Source of the DNA: Ornithinibacillus sp. 4-3
GTDB lineage: Bacteria > Bacillota > Bacilli > Bacillales > Amphibacillaceae
Assembly: GCF_040958695.1 (NCBI RefSeq)
Contig: NZ_CP162599.1
Coordinates: 1,398,001 to 1,462,000, forward strand
Length of the DNA: 64,000 nt
Direction: 5' to 3'
Shown: piece by piece, positions 39,819 through 50,070 of the stretch
Layout of the letters: each line of letters starts with the position of its first letter
Numbering within the stretch: position 1 is the stretch's first letter
Program-made: the position numbers and the translations under genes
Notes under the pieces: generated by a model
The model's database searches: none
What the model was told of the DNA's origin: nothing
The model's input: only the letters and a program-made list of their open reading frames with translations

Positions 39819-42473
39819 TTGAACTGGTATCAATTAAATCAAAAACAAATTGAACGAAAGCTACACGTATCTACAACACAAGGATTAAATAAGAAACAGG
39901 TAAAGGATAGACAAAAGCAATATGGCCTAAATGTTGTAGCAAGTGATAAGAAGCCATCAAAATGGTTTATTTTCTTAAAACAATTTCAAGATTTTATGGT
40001 ATTTATTCTACTTGGTGCTACCTTAATTGCGGGATTACTAGGTGAATTTGTTGATGCCATAGCTATTATGATTATTGTTTTTATGAATGCATGTATCGGA
40101 TTTTTTCAAGAGGCAAAAGCAGAAAAGGCATTGGACAAGCTCCAGGAATTATCAGCACCGATGGCCAATGTACTTCGTGAGGGAGAATGGCAACAGATTC
40201 CATCACAGGATGTTGTCGTTGGGGATGTTATTCAAATCGAAAGTGGTGGCAGGGTACCTGCTGATATGCGAATAGTACAAACAAATAGGTTAGAAGTAGA
40301 GGAATCAACATTAACTGGGGAATTCTATCCTGTGGCAAAACAAGTTGAAGCAATTTCAGGAGATGGACTTGCTGAGCAAGAACAACAGAATATGGCATTT
40401 ATGGGCACATTAGTGACAAGGGGTTCAGGAATAGGAGTAGTAGTACAAACTGGGATGAATAGTGCAATAGGAAAAATTGCTTCCTTAATGCTCACAACGA
40501 AGAAACAATTTACACCTTTAGAAAGACGTTTAACAGAACTTGGTAAGGTATTAATTATTGTTGTGATTTTTCTAACACTATTTGTAGTAGGGATTGGTAT
40601 TTATCAAGGGCATCCTGCCTATGAAATGTTTTTAACGGGTATCTCTCTGGCCGTTGCAGTAATACCAGAAGGACTGCCTGCTATTGTAACTGTTGCATTG
40701 TCATTAGGTGTACAGCGAATGATTCGGAAGAAAGCCGTCGTGCGAAATCTATCTGCTGTAGAAACATTAGGTTGTACGACAATTATTTGTTCAGATAAAA
40801 CAGGAACAATTACAGAAAATAAAATGACAGTAACCGATTTATTTGTAAATGGGAAATTTGTTACAGTCACAGGTAAAAGTGCCGATTATGTTGGAGATTT
40901 TTATTATAAAAAACAGAAAATAACTAAAGATTTTCCACATCTTCAAACGATACTAATGTATGGAATGCTGTGTAATCATGCGAAGCTAATGGTGAAAAAA
41001 GGAAAATATATCGTTCATGGTGATCCAACAGATGGTGCTTTATTAATTGCTGCACGTAAATTTGGAATTATCCATACAGCGGATGAGAGCTTCCGGATTA
41101 TCGATGAAATTCCCTTTGATTCTGAACGAAAGCGCATGTCAGTGATTGTTGAAGATGAGCATCAACGACGTTTTCTAATTGTAAAAGGAGCACCAGAAAC
41201 CATCTTACCACGCACGAATTATACTTTAGAAGATGGCAAAAGAAAGAAATTAGAATCTAAGAGGGAAATAGAAAACGCTATTGATATGATGACAAATAAA
41301 GCATTGCGCACGATTGCAATTGGCTTTAGACCTTTACAGAAAAATGAAGATTATTCTATGGAATTTTTGGAGAAGGAATTAACATTTATTGGCTTATTTG
41401 GAATGATTGATCCACCAAGAGAAGGCGTACAACAATCCATTGAAGAATGTAGACAAGCAGGGATAAAGACAATCATGATTACTGGAGATCATGCATTTAC
41501 TGCCAAAGCGATTGCAAAGCAAATTGGATTACTTCCAGAACACGGTAAAGTATTAGAAGGCTATGAGTTAAATCAATTATCCGATTCAGAATTACGTGAG
41601 GTTATTGATGATGTTTTTGTATTTGCACGTCTCACCCCAGCGCATAAACTAAGAATTGTAAATGTATTACAGGATCTTGGACATGTCGTGGCAATGACTG
41701 GGGATGGAGTCAATGATGCTCCAGCTATTAAGGCAAGTAATATTGGAATAAGCATGGGACGGAGTGGAACAGATGTAACACGAGAAGCGTCATCACTTAT
41801 TTTATTAGATGATAATTTTCGAACGATTAAAGAAGCGATTAAAGAAGGAAGAAATATTTATGCAAATATCTTGAAGTTCATTCGTTATATTTTAGCATCT
41901 AATGTTGGGGAAATTACAGTGATGTTATTAGCAATGCTTGCTGGAATGCCACTTCCGTTGGTACCTGTACAAATATTATGGGTGAACTTGGTGACAGACG
42001 GGCTACCAGCGATGGCTCTTGGTTTAGATAAACCGCAAGCAGATCATATGAAGCAACCACCGCGAAACCCAAAAGAAGGTATCTTTGCTAACGGTCTTGC
42101 ATTTAAAATCATTAGTAGAGGAATTTTAATTGGAGTAGTATCACTAATTGCCTTCTTACTTACGTATCATAATGATCCAGAAAATTTAGTAGCAGCAAGA
42201 ACAGTCGCTTTTACGACGCTTGTTTTAGCACAATTAGTTCATGTATATGATTGCCGAAATGATCGTCAGTTGTTTTCTATTAAGATATTAGATAATTTAT
42301 TTTTATTATTTGCGGTTATTTCTTCCTTCTTTTTATTACTTGTTGTTATTTATTGGGCACCTCTTCAGCCGATTTTCCATACGACGCCACTTTATATCCA
42401 TGACTGGTTATTAGTGATAAGTCTCTCTGTATTACCAACATTGTTATTTTATTTCCCTAAGAAAAAGAATTAA
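39819..42473 (+). CDS. Calcium-type P-type ATPase with altered TGES motif
   Basis: P2A cation pump of the YloB/SERCA-like group. Phosphorylation motif CSDKTGTITENK, membrane motif AVIPEGLPA, hinge TGDGVNDAP and about ten membrane helices, with the cytoplasmic loops at the expected places. The actuator-domain motif normally TGES reads LTGEFYP (codon TTC near 40322). TTG 39819 is chosen, seven bases after GGTGGAGG; TTG 39798 is the longer alternative. Position after rqcH matches yloA-yloB of B. subtilis. Transport of Ca2+ is inferred from the family. Confidence 0.9.
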   Translation: MNWYQLNQKQIERKLHVSTTQGLNKKQVKDRQKQYGLNVVASDKKPSKWFIFLKQFQDFMVFILLGATLIAGLLGEFVDAIAIMIIVFMNACIGFFQEAKAEKALDKLQELSAPMANVLREGEWQQIPSQDVVVGDVIQIESGGRVPADMRIVQTNRLEVEESTLTGEFYPVAKQVEAISGDGLAEQEQQNMAFMGTLVTRGSGIGVVVQTGMNSAIGKIASLMLTTKKQFTPLERRLTELGKVLIIVVIFLTLFVVGIGIYQGHPAYEMFLTGISLAVAVIPEGLPAIVTVALSLGVQRMIRKKAVVRNLSAVETLGCTTIICSDKTGTITENKMTVTDLFVNGKFVTVTGKSADYVGDFYYKKQKITKDFPHLQTILMYGMLCNHAKLMVKKGKYIVHGDPTDGALLIAARKFGIIHTADESFRIIDEIPFDSERKRMSVIVEDEHQRRFLIVKGAPETILPRTNYTLEDGKRKKLESKREIENAIDMMTNKALRTIAIGFRPLQKNEDYSMEFLEKELTFIGLFGMIDPPREGVQQSIEECRQAGIKTIMITGDHAFTAKAIAKQIGLLPEHGKVLEGYELNQLSDSELREVIDDVFVFARLTPAHKLRIVNVLQDLGHVVAMTGDGVNDAPAIKASNIGISMGRSGTDVTREASSLILLDDNFRTIKEAIKEGRNIYANILKFIRYILASNVGEITVMLLAMLAGMPLPLVPVQILWVNLVTDGLPAMALGLDKPQADHMKQPPRNPKEGIFANGLAFKIISRGILIGVVSLIAFLLTYHNDPENLVAARTVAFTTLVLAQLVHVYDCRNDRQLFSIKILDNLFLLFAVISSFFLLLVVIYWAPLQPIFHTTPLYIHDWLLVISLSVLPTLLFYFPKKKN

Positions 42474-42498
42474 CTACTATAAAAATAAACAATACTTA

Positions 42499-42535
42499 AG
42501 GTCTAGGGAATGAAAAATAATCAGTCCTTAGACCT
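42499..42535 (+). terminator. Hairpin after the P-type ATPase gene
   Basis: AGGTCTAGGGA pairs with TCCTTAGACCT (one G-U). No T run follows, so termination here is uncertain. Confidence 0.4.
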
Positions 42536-42690
42536 GAATTATAGTTAATTACTAAATGAAAATTGTCTTGTCCAGACTCAATTAAATTAATAATTCAAGC
42601 ATCTTAAATAGGGATGTTTAGCATACCCTAAAAAATAAATGATGGATTTAACTAGTATAATGGTCTTGTATGTTGATGGAACTACCTATA

Positions 42691-42717
42691 ACTAGTCCTC
42701 CTCCGTTGCATAAGATG
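42691..42717 (+). promoter_or_regulatory. Candidate sigma K promoter of the cotD-like gene
   Basis: AC (42691-42692), 16-bp spacer and CATAAGATG (42709-42717) resemble the sigma K consensus AC-N16-CATANNNTA. It lies about 30 bp before the coding start, which suits a late mother-cell coat gene. Confidence 0.4.
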
Positions 42718-42744
42718 TAGTGATGGAAAAAGGAGGTGTAGCAT

Positions 42745-43107
42745 ATGTTTTTTAATGATAATGTAAGAGGTTCACGGGGATGTGGTTGTAATAATAATGA
42801 ACGCCCTGAAAATGACAATACACAAGTAAGCCCTACAGAAACAGTTGTTAATACTAGAACTAAAAAACGTGTGGTAAGGCATATTCATCCAACAGAGGTT
42901 ATCAATGTCAATCGAACTGTTATACGAAATGAACATTTCTATCCAGTAACTGAAAGAGAAGTAAATGAAACGGTTGTAGAAGACTATGATTGTGGTAGCG
43001 ACATCAATAACCCTAGATGTAGAAGACGAGGTAGCGGGAATACTGGTAATAACAACAATAATAGCTGCGGTTGTAAGAACCATCGCTGTAATTGTAGAAA
43101 TAGATAA
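42745..43107 (+). CDS. cotD: CotD-family inner spore-coat protein
   Basis: 120 aa. The centre RHIHPTEVINVNRTVIRNEH then YPVTEREVNET is the CotD family signature. Both ends are unusual: Cys/Asn-rich (GCGCNNNERPEND; NNNNNSCGCKNHRCNCRNR), with paired cysteines that could cross-link the coat. AAAGGAGGTG precedes ATG 42745. The gene stands alone, with terminators on both sides, where yloC lies in B. subtilis. Confidence 0.88.
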   Translation: MFFNDNVRGSRGCGCNNNERPENDNTQVSPTETVVNTRTKKRVVRHIHPTEVINVNRTVIRNEHFYPVTEREVNETVVEDYDCGSDINNPRCRRRGSGNTGNNNNNSCGCKNHRCNCRNR

Positions 43108-43120
43108 TTTATATGTTCAC

Positions 43121-43157
43121 CTAAAAAAGCACTCAAATTAATGAGTGCTTTTTTAGT
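43121..43157 (+). terminator. Intrinsic terminator after cotD
   Basis: AAAAAAGCACTCA/TGAGTGCTTTTTT stem with a short loop, then T-rich sequence. Confidence 0.9.
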
Positions 43158-43549
43158 ATACTTAATTAATAATAAGATAATTGATGGAATTATGATTTAC
43201 ATGTTGTCAAAAGTAAAAAATAGCAGAGAGTATTAATATAGCAGACTGGGATATAACTAGTTTTACATTCTTGATTTATCGTTAAAAAATGTTGATTGAT
43301 CAAGGGTTATAATAGCTTTAATCTATTTCTTTAAGAAAAAATTAAAATAAAGTATGAAAGAATCAATCCTTGTCTAAAATAGAATATTTAGATGGACGAA
43401 ATTCTTTTTTAAAAAAAGAGAGATAAATCATATAAATAGGTGGAATTACAATTGATTTTGATATATGATTTTCTTTACAATATACATTTTCTAATGATTA
43501 AGAGAAAAAGTGATAAGATAGAAAATTAAGAAGTGATAGGAGGGTGAAC
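43158..43549 (+). other. AT-rich non-coding stretch before remA
   Basis: Nearly 400 bp without a credible reading frame or repeat match. It presumably holds the promoter of remA-gmk-rpoZ; I see several AT-rich -10-like motifs but no convincing pair. Confidence 0.5.
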
Positions 43550-43810
43550 GTGGCCTTACAATTAATCAATATTGGATTTGGAAATGTAGTATCTGCCAAC
43601 CGAGTTATTTCTATTGTTTCTCCAGAGTCAGCGCCTATCAAACGCATTGTCTCTGTTGCTAGAGATAATAATAAATTAGTAGATGCAACATATGGTAGAC
43701 GTACAAGAGCGGTTATTATTACAGATAGTGATCATGTTGTACTCTCTGCTGTTCAGCCAGAAACAGTAGGACAACGTTTGCTAAGCAATGAAGAGCAGTC
43801 AGATGCGTAA
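43550..43810 (+). CDS. remA: RemA, DNA-binding regulator of matrix/biofilm genes
   Basis: 86 aa, high similarity to YlzA/Rem[39 protein letters not shown] and QPETVGQRL. RemA forms rings that bind promoter repeats and activates matrix and osmoprotection genes in B. subtilis. GTG 43550 after TAGGAGGG is preferred; GTG 43544 lies inside that site. It is 18 bp from gmk. Confidence 0.93.
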   Translation: MALQLINIGFGNVVSANRVISIVSPESAPIKRIVSVARDNNKLVDATYGRRTRAVIITDSDHVVLSAVQPETVGQRLLSNEEQSDA

Positions 43811-44437
<627 letters not shown>

Positions 44438-44441
44438 TAAT

Positions 44442-44642
44442 ATGTTAGAACCATCAATTGATGCATTACAAGAAAAAGTGAAATCAAAATATTCTCTAGT
44501 TATTTTATCTGCAAGACGTGCTAGACAATTACGTGAAGAGAATAATTTAAAAATCGAAAAACCTATTTCTCATAAGTATGTTGGTATGGCTTTGGAAGAA
44601 GTTCAAGCAGACCACTTATTTGTAGAAGAAGATGCTGAATAA
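44442..44642 (+). CDS. rpoZ: RNA polymerase omega subunit
   Basis: 66 aa: MLEPSIDALQEKVKSKYSLV then SARRARQL, the conserved omega core. ATG 44442 preceded by GGAAGGATG lies 5 bp after the gmk stop; the longer frame that begins inside gmk is not the gene. Confidence 0.93.
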   Translation: MLEPSIDALQEKVKSKYSLVILSARRARQLREENNLKIEKPISHKYVGMALEEVQADHLFVEEDAE

Positions 44643-44709
44643 GCATGATGTAAACCCTTTTTATAAGAATAGATGAAAAAGGATTTATAGAATAAAATAT
44701 ATACAAGAT

Positions 44710-44743
44710 AAAGAGATATTGCCCAAAAGCAATATCTCTTTTA
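44710..44743 (+). terminator. Intrinsic terminator after rpoZ
   Basis: AAAGAGATATTGC pairs perfectly with GCAATATCTCTTT over a 6-base loop; T and A tracts on each side suggest it may also serve the minus-strand hydrolase gene. Confidence 0.85.
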
Positions 44744-44839
44744 AAATTCAATTTTTCAATTTTGTAGGATGAGGAATAAATCTTTAGATTCCACTTTAAA
44801 AGCTAAATAATTGGTCTATTCTATTTTGGAATATGGCGC

Positions 44840-45622
44840 TTATTTAAAAAAACGAACGAAGAATTTCCGTATTTCTTTCGGATCAGGCATATGATCCTGG
44901 CCTTTAAGCACATTAAATACAGCATTTGGAATTGCTTCATTTAATTGCTTTGCGATCTTGTGCATCGAAGAAGGGCTTTTTTCACCAACGATTATTTGAG
45001 TTGGTGTTTTTAATTTTGAAGCTTTTGTAACTGGTGGTAATTGATTTGCTAGCATGCTATCGTACATGAGAGTTGGAGCAAGTGCCAACATGGTGTTCCA
45101 TTGAGGTGATTTACGAAACATTCCGTCGATTACTTCGATCGGTGTACCAATTCCTTGTAAGAAAGAACAAAGTGCTTCGTCATGTTTGCCAAGTTCAAGC
45201 ATTGTATATAATTCCTCACTTATCTTTTTAAATGCTCGCAAATTTGTTTCATTGTCAGCATACGCTGGATCATATAATGCTAACTTACTTATTTTATGAC
45301 CAAGCTTCATAGCAGCTTCCAGCGCAAGAATAGCTCCTGAAGAATGGCCGTATACATTTGCCTCACCACCCGCTATATCGATCATCGCTTCAATATCTTC
45401 AAGCTCACGTTCCATCGAATAAGGTGATGTATTACCACTGTCTCCACGTCCACGTCGATCATAATTATAGACAGTAAATTGTTCTGCAAATACTTTTGCA
45501 TCGTACAAAACTGGATCAAACGAACGAAAGCAAGTAGCACCCGTTATAAAAAGGAGAGGAGGTCCATTTCCATATTTATCATAAGCTAAAATAGTACCAT
45601 CTTTTGATTGAGTTGTTTTCAT
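44840..45622 (-). CDS. Alpha/beta-hydrolase
   Basis: 260 aa. Nucleophile elbow VYGHSSGAILAL, oxyanion/HG-like region PPLLFITGATC, arginine-rich NYDRRGRGDSG, and late His in LKGQDHMPDP give a normal catalytic triad. ATG 45622 follows AAAGGTGG; GTG 45634 is inside that site. Substrate unknown. It lies 37 bp after the VOC gene, probably in one transcript. Confidence 0.88.
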   Translation of the reverse strand: MKTTQSKDGTILAYDKYGNGPPLLFITGATCFRSFDPVLYDAKVFAEQFTVYNYDRRGRGDSGNTSPYSMERELEDIEAMIDIAGGEANVYGHSSGAILALEAAMKLGHKISKLALYDPAYADNETNLRAFKKISEELYTMLELGKHDEALCSFLQGIGTPIEVIDGMFRKSPQWNTMLALAPTLMYDSMLANQLPPVTKASKLKTPTQIIVGEKSPSSMHKIAKQLNEAIPNAVFNVLKGQDHMPDPKEIRKFFVRFFK

Positions 45623-45659
45623 ATATTTTGCCACCTTTTATATGTTAAAAGTAAGCCAT

Positions 45660-46040
45660 TTAATTCTCTTCTAATGCTAATAAGTTACCAGCTGGATCTT
45701 TAAACAAAGCCACATCCGGTCCTCTATTGCTTGCTTTTCCACGGATAATACCATATTCATCGTGCTCCATTCCATCAATTATCTCGAGGTTAATCTTTTT
45801 TTGTTTAAGATCTTCCACCGCTTTATCAATATCTGATACGGTGATACTTAGTACAAAATACTTTGCTGGCTGATGATTTTTTCCGTTAGAGTATATAAAA
45901 ACTTTTGTGCCTTTAAAATGAAGTGTAAAACCAATTACTTCATCTGTTGTTTTGATATGAAGTATATCCTCATAAAATCTTCGCGCTTCGTCAATATTGT
46001 TTACTGTAAAACTACTAATTGCTTCGGCATTTCGAAACAT
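45660..46040 (-). CDS. VOC (glyoxalase/bleomycin-resistance) family protein
   Basis: 126 aa with one vicinal-oxygen-chelate module: ISSFTVNNIDEARRFYEDIL at the start and GPDVALFKDPAGNLLALEE at the end. Likely a dimeric metal enzyme or binding protein; substrate unknown. GGAGGGAAAATC precedes ATG on the minus strand. Inserted, with the hydrolase, between rpoZ and coaBC, which adjoin in B. subtilis. Confidence 0.88.
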   Translation of the reverse strand: MFRNAEAISSFTVNNIDEARRFYEDILHIKTTDEVIGFTLHFKGTKVFIYSNGKNHQPAKYFVLSITVSDIDKAVEDLKQKKINLEIIDGMEHDEYGIIRGKASNRGPDVALFKDPAGNLLALEEN

Positions 46041-46449
46041 GATTTTCCCTCCTATAAGCGAAAATTAGATGTTTTAAGGTAGATTCAAACAAGATTCCAT
46101 TTCATTTTAGCACGCCAAGCATACTGATATTTCTTATGGATTGCTAATATGTAAAGGTGAGTATATGTTTATTATGGGAGGCTGTTGTACTGCCAATGGC
46201 CACCAAGCATGATATGAATTATTTTGATAAAATAAGCAATTATTTCTGATAATGTTTGTTCCTTTGATAAATCATAAGGGTGACTCCTTTTAAGAATGGT
46301 CATAATTCGCTATAATTTAACTTAGTAAGTAGAATTATTTAAGAAGTAGAAAAAGACATTATTTTAAGCAAAGAAATCCAGAGATTATTTCAGTGAAGAA
46401 ATATAAATAAATATAAAATGTTCGTTCGATTGAGAGGAGATTGACTACC
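46041..46449. other. Non-coding stretch between the VOC gene and coaBC
   Basis: Contains a weak promoter for coaBC: TTTTAA, 17 bp, TATAAT near 46310. A 15-codon frame MFIMGGCCTANGHQA (46165-46212) is preceded by AAAGGTGAG; it could be a mini-gene or chance. Nothing else recognised. Confidence 0.4.
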
Positions 46450-47655
46450 ATGTTAGGAAAAAAAGTTCTTTTATGTGTTTCTGGAGGAATAGCAGCATAT
46501 AAAGCTTGTGACCTTGCTAGTAAATTAACTCAACAAGGCGCAGATGTAAAAGTAATTATGACAGAAAATGCAATGAAATTTGTATCCCCTTTAGTATTTC
46601 AAGCTTTAACAAGAAATCCAGTTCATTTTGATACATTTGATGAATTAGATCCAGCTAAAATTGCACATATTGATTTAGCGGATTGGGCAGAAATAGCAAT
46701 TATTGCACCAGCAACGGCAAATGTGATTGGGAAATTAGCTCATGGGATTGCTGATGATATGCTTACAACAACATTATTAGCAACTTCAGCAGAAGTTTAT
46801 ATTGCACCAGCAATGAATGTGCATATGTATGAGCATCCTGCAGTTATTCAAAACATGAACCAATTAGATCAATGGGGTTATCATTTCATTGAACCTGGCG
46901 CAGGCTATTTAGCATGTGGTTATGTTGGAAAAGGTAGACTTGAAGAACCTTTGAAAATTATCGAAGCGATTAAAAACCATCAAGTAAAGCCAATGATTTT
47001 AACAGGGAAAAAGGTATTAATTTCGGCAGGTCCAACTCGAGAAAAGCTTGATCCTGTACGTTTTTTTACTAACAGATCTACAGGGAAAATGGGCTTTGCA
47101 TTAGCGGAAGCAGCAGCAAATTTAGGAGCTGATGTAACTTTAGTTGCGGGACCGACAGAATTAGATATCGTCAATCAACGCATCCATCTAGTGAATATCA
47201 CTACAGCAGAAGATATGTACACAGAAATGAATAAATACTTTCCAGATAGCGATATTGTAATTAAAGCAGCTGCAGTAGCTGATTATCGACCAAAGCAAGT
47301 ATTTACAGAAAAAATGAAGAAAAAACCTGGTGATTTAAGCATTGAAATGGAAAGAACAAAAGATGTTCTCATGTCATTAGGTGAAAGAAAAACAAAACAA
47401 TTTCTAGTGGGCTTTGCAGCAGAAACTAATAACGCAATTGAAAACGGCATGGAAAAGCTAAAGCGGAAGAATCTAGATGCGATTGTGGTGAATAATGTTG
47501 CTACAGAAGGAGCAGGATTTGGTGGCGATACAAATATCGTAACTTATTTGAATAAAAATTTACAGCAGCACCAACTAGATATTGCTTTAAAAACAGATAT
47601 CGCTACATCGATTCTCCAATTCATTCACCAGGATTTAAAGGATGAATCCAATTGA
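46450..47655 (+). CDS. coaBC: Bifunctional phosphopantothenoylcysteine decarboxylase/synthetase
   Basis: Two steps of coenzyme A synthesis. The N-terminal flavin decarboxylase half has [14 protein letters not shown], a His in [24 protein letters not shown]; the C-terminal synthetase half begins [19 protein letters not shown] and has NRSTGKMG and [13 protein letters not shown] 46450 follows GAGGAGA; 401 aa. Stop overlaps priA start (TTGA). Confidence 0.95.
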   Translation: MLGKKVLLCVSGGIAAYKACDLASKLTQQGADVKVIMTENAMKFVSPLVFQALTRNPVHFDTFDELDPAKIAHIDLADWAEIAIIAPATANVIGKLAHGIADDMLTTTLLATSAEVYIAPAMNVHMYEHPAVIQNMNQLDQWGYHFIEPGAGYLACGYVGKGRLEEPLKIIEAIKNHQVKPMILTGKKVLISAGPTREKLDPVRFFTNRSTGKMGFALAEAAANLGADVTLVAGPTELDIVNQRIHLVNITTAEDMYTEMNKYFPDSDIVIKAAAVADYRPKQVFTEKMKKKPGDLSIEMERTKDVLMSLGERKTKQFLVGFAAETNNAIENGMEKLKRKNLDAIVVNNVATEGAGFGGDTNIVTYLNKNLQQHQLDIALKTDIATSILQFIHQDLKDESN

Positions 47656-50060
47656 AATATGCAAAAGTAATTGTTGATGTACCAGCTTCTGCAATCAATC
47701 AGACATTTGATTATCGAGTTCCAGAACAATTTTCTGATGTGATACAGAAAGGCTGTCGCGTGCTTATTCCATTTGGCCCAAGAAAAATAACAGGCTTTGT
47801 GGTGGAGCTGACTAATGAAACAAGCTTAACTAAATTAAAAGATATTATTGATGTTTTAGATATTACTCCTGTTTTGACAGATGAATTAATTGAATTAGGG
47901 AAATGGCTAGCAGAGGATATCATTTGTTTATATATTTCAGCATTCCAAGCAATGCTTCCAGCTGTGTTAAAGGCAAAATATGATAAAGAAGTGGTTAAGC
48001 TAACAGACGAGGCATTAACAATAGAGCTAGATAATGTTTTCCAAGGCAGAGATAGTGTGTCTTATGACGAGCTTGTTGCTGCAAATATTCGTTATAGTCA
48101 ATTACGGAAAGCAATAGATGAAGGCTTACTCATGATACATTATGATGTTAAATCCAAGGTTACGAAACAATATCGTACGATGATTCGCTCTGCGTTAGCT
48201 ACCCATCAATTAATAGAGATTGCAGAAAATGATTTAACACGTGCGAAGAAGCAACGAGAAATCGTTCAGTCTTTTATTGATAACCCGGAAGCTATTGAGC
48301 AAAATCAGTTATTGAAAAGAGTCGGGACAGGTTTATCAACATTGAAGGCTTTAATAGAAAAAGGTATTTTACATGCAGAGAAAGTAGAAGTATTACGAAA
48401 CCCATATGATGATAATGCTTTTGAAAAAACAGAGAAGCTATTATTAACTGAGGAACAGCAAGCTGCTATAGAACCAATTAATGAAGCATTAGATCACAAA
48501 AAACATGATGTGTTTTTATTGCACGGGGTCACTGGTAGTGGGAAAACCGAGATATATTTACAAGCGATAGAGAAAGTTATTCAGCAGGGAAAAGAAGCAA
48601 TTGTACTAGTTCCAGAAATTTCACTAACCCCGCAAATGGTGAGAAGGTTTAAAGGAAGATTTGGTTCCAAAGTAGCAGTACTACATAGTGCCCTTTCACA
48701 AGGTGAAAAATATGATGAATGGCGTAGAATTCATCGGAAGGAAGTACAAGTTGTAGTTGGTGCTCGTTCTGCTGTGTTCGCTCCATTTGAAAATTTAGGG
48801 ATTATTATAATCGATGAAGAACATGAAAGTACATATAAGCAAGAAGATCAACCAAGATATCATGCACGGGATGTAGCAATTTATCGTGGGAATTTTCATC
48901 AATGTCCTGTTGTACTTGGCAGTGCTACACCAACATTAGAATCATTTGCCCGAGCGCAGAAAGGTATTTATAAGTTGCTTTCTTTAACAAAACGGACAAA
49001 TGAGCAAGAAATGCCAGAGATTCAAATTGTTGATATGCGGGAAGAATTGCATAGAGGAAATCGAACGATGTTTTCCCTAGAGTTAAAAGAGAAAATAGAA
49101 GCTTGTATCGCTAGAGGAGAACAAATTGTTTTATTGTTAAACCGTCGAGGTTATTCTACTTTCGTAATGTGCCGAGATTGTGGGCATGTTCAGCAATGTC
49201 CACATTGTGATATTGCTTTAACCTATCATAAACAGCATCATCGTATGAAATGTCATTATTGTTCCCATGAGGAGCCAGTTCCACAAACCTGTCCAAAATG
49301 TTCAAGTGATTTAATTCGCTTCTTTGGAACTGGAACAGAGCGTGTAGAAGAAGCAATTAATCAGCTTATTCCACAGGCATCAGTGATTCGGATGGATGTA
49401 GATACAACGAGAAGAAAAGGTGCTCATGAAAAATTGCTTCAACGCTTTGCAAATAAAGAAGCGGATATTTTATTAGGAACACAGATGATTGCAAAAGGCT
49501 TAGATTTTCCTAATGTGACATTAGTAGGTGTCCTCACTGCAGATTCGATGCTGCACTTACCTGACTTTCGCGCTGCTGAGCGAACTTTTCAGCTGCTAAC
49601 ACAGGTGAGTGGGAGAGCAGGAAGACATCAATTACCTGGTGAGGTAATTATTCAAACATATACGACAGAGCATTATAGTATTGAACATGCTAAAAACTAT
49701 GATTTCCTAGCCTTTTACGAACAGGAGATGAGGACAAGAAGAACCTTTCAATATCCTCCATACGTTTACTTAGCGTTAATCAATGTCTCACATCCTAATC
49801 AAGTAAAAGTGATGCAGACAACACAAACAATCGTTCAATTATTGCACCAAAAACTAAGTGATCAAACAAGGATATTAGGACCGACTCCGTCACCCTTATC
49901 CCGAATTAAAAATAGATATCGTTACCAATGTTTGATAAAGTATAAACATGAACCAGAAATACGAAAAACAATTCAAATGATATTACATCATTTTTCAAAA
50001 GAAATGGAAAATGATGATTTAACCATTACGATTGATATGCAACCACATCAATTAACATAG
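47652..50060 (+). CDS. priA: Primosomal protein N', replication-restart helicase PriA
   Basis: Superfamily 2 helicase that reloads the replisome on stalled forks. Walker A LLHGVTGSGKTEIYLQA near residue 297, DEAH-type box IIIDEEHESTYKQ, GSATPTLES, zinc-binding cysteines CRDCGHVQQCPHCD and CHYCSHEEPVPQTCPKC, and QVSGRAGR. 802 aa. Starts at TTG 47652 overlapping coaBC. def, usually next, is absent; fmt follows. Confidence 0.95.
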   Translation: MKYAKVIVDVPASAINQTFDYRVPEQFSDVIQKGCRVLIPFGPRKITGFVVELTNETSLTKLKDIIDVLDITPVLTDELIELGKWLAEDIICLYISAFQAMLPAVLKAKYDKEVVKLTDEALTIELDNVFQGRDSVSYDELVAANIRYSQLRKAIDEGLLMIHYDVKSKVTKQYRTMIRSALATHQLIEIAENDLTRAKKQREIVQSFIDNPEAIEQNQLLKRVGTGLSTLKALIEKGILHAEKVEVLRNPYDDNAFEKTEKLLLTEEQQAAIEPINEALDHKKHDVFLLHGVTGSGKTEIYLQAIEKVIQQGKEAIVLVPEISLTPQMVRRFKGRFGSKVAVLHSALSQGEKYDEWRRIHRKEVQVVVGARSAVFAPFENLGIIIIDEEHESTYKQEDQPRYHARDVAIYRGNFHQCPVVLGSATPTLESFARAQKGIYKLLSLTKRTNEQEMPEIQIVDMREELHRGNRTMFSLELKEKIEACIARGEQIVLLLNRRGYSTFVMCRDCGHVQQCPHCDIALTYHKQHHRMKCHYCSHEEPVPQTCPKCSSDLIRFFGTGTERVEEAINQLIPQASVIRMDVDTTRRKGAHEKLLQRFANKEADILLGTQMIAKGLDFPNVTLVGVLTADSMLHLPDFRAAERTFQLLTQVSGRAGRHQLPGEVIIQTYTTEHYSIEHAKNYDFLAFYEQEMRTRRTFQYPPYVYLALINVSHPNQVKVMQTTQTIVQLLHQKLSDQTRILGPTPSPLSRIKNRYRYQCLIKYKHEPEIRKTIQMILHHFSKEMENDDLTITIDMQPHQLT

Positions 50061-50070
50061 AAAGAAGTGA

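Noticed and set aside
43108..43549. Decayed yloC in the gap before remA
   Set aside because: No reading-frame fragments resembling the YicC/YloC family could be found.
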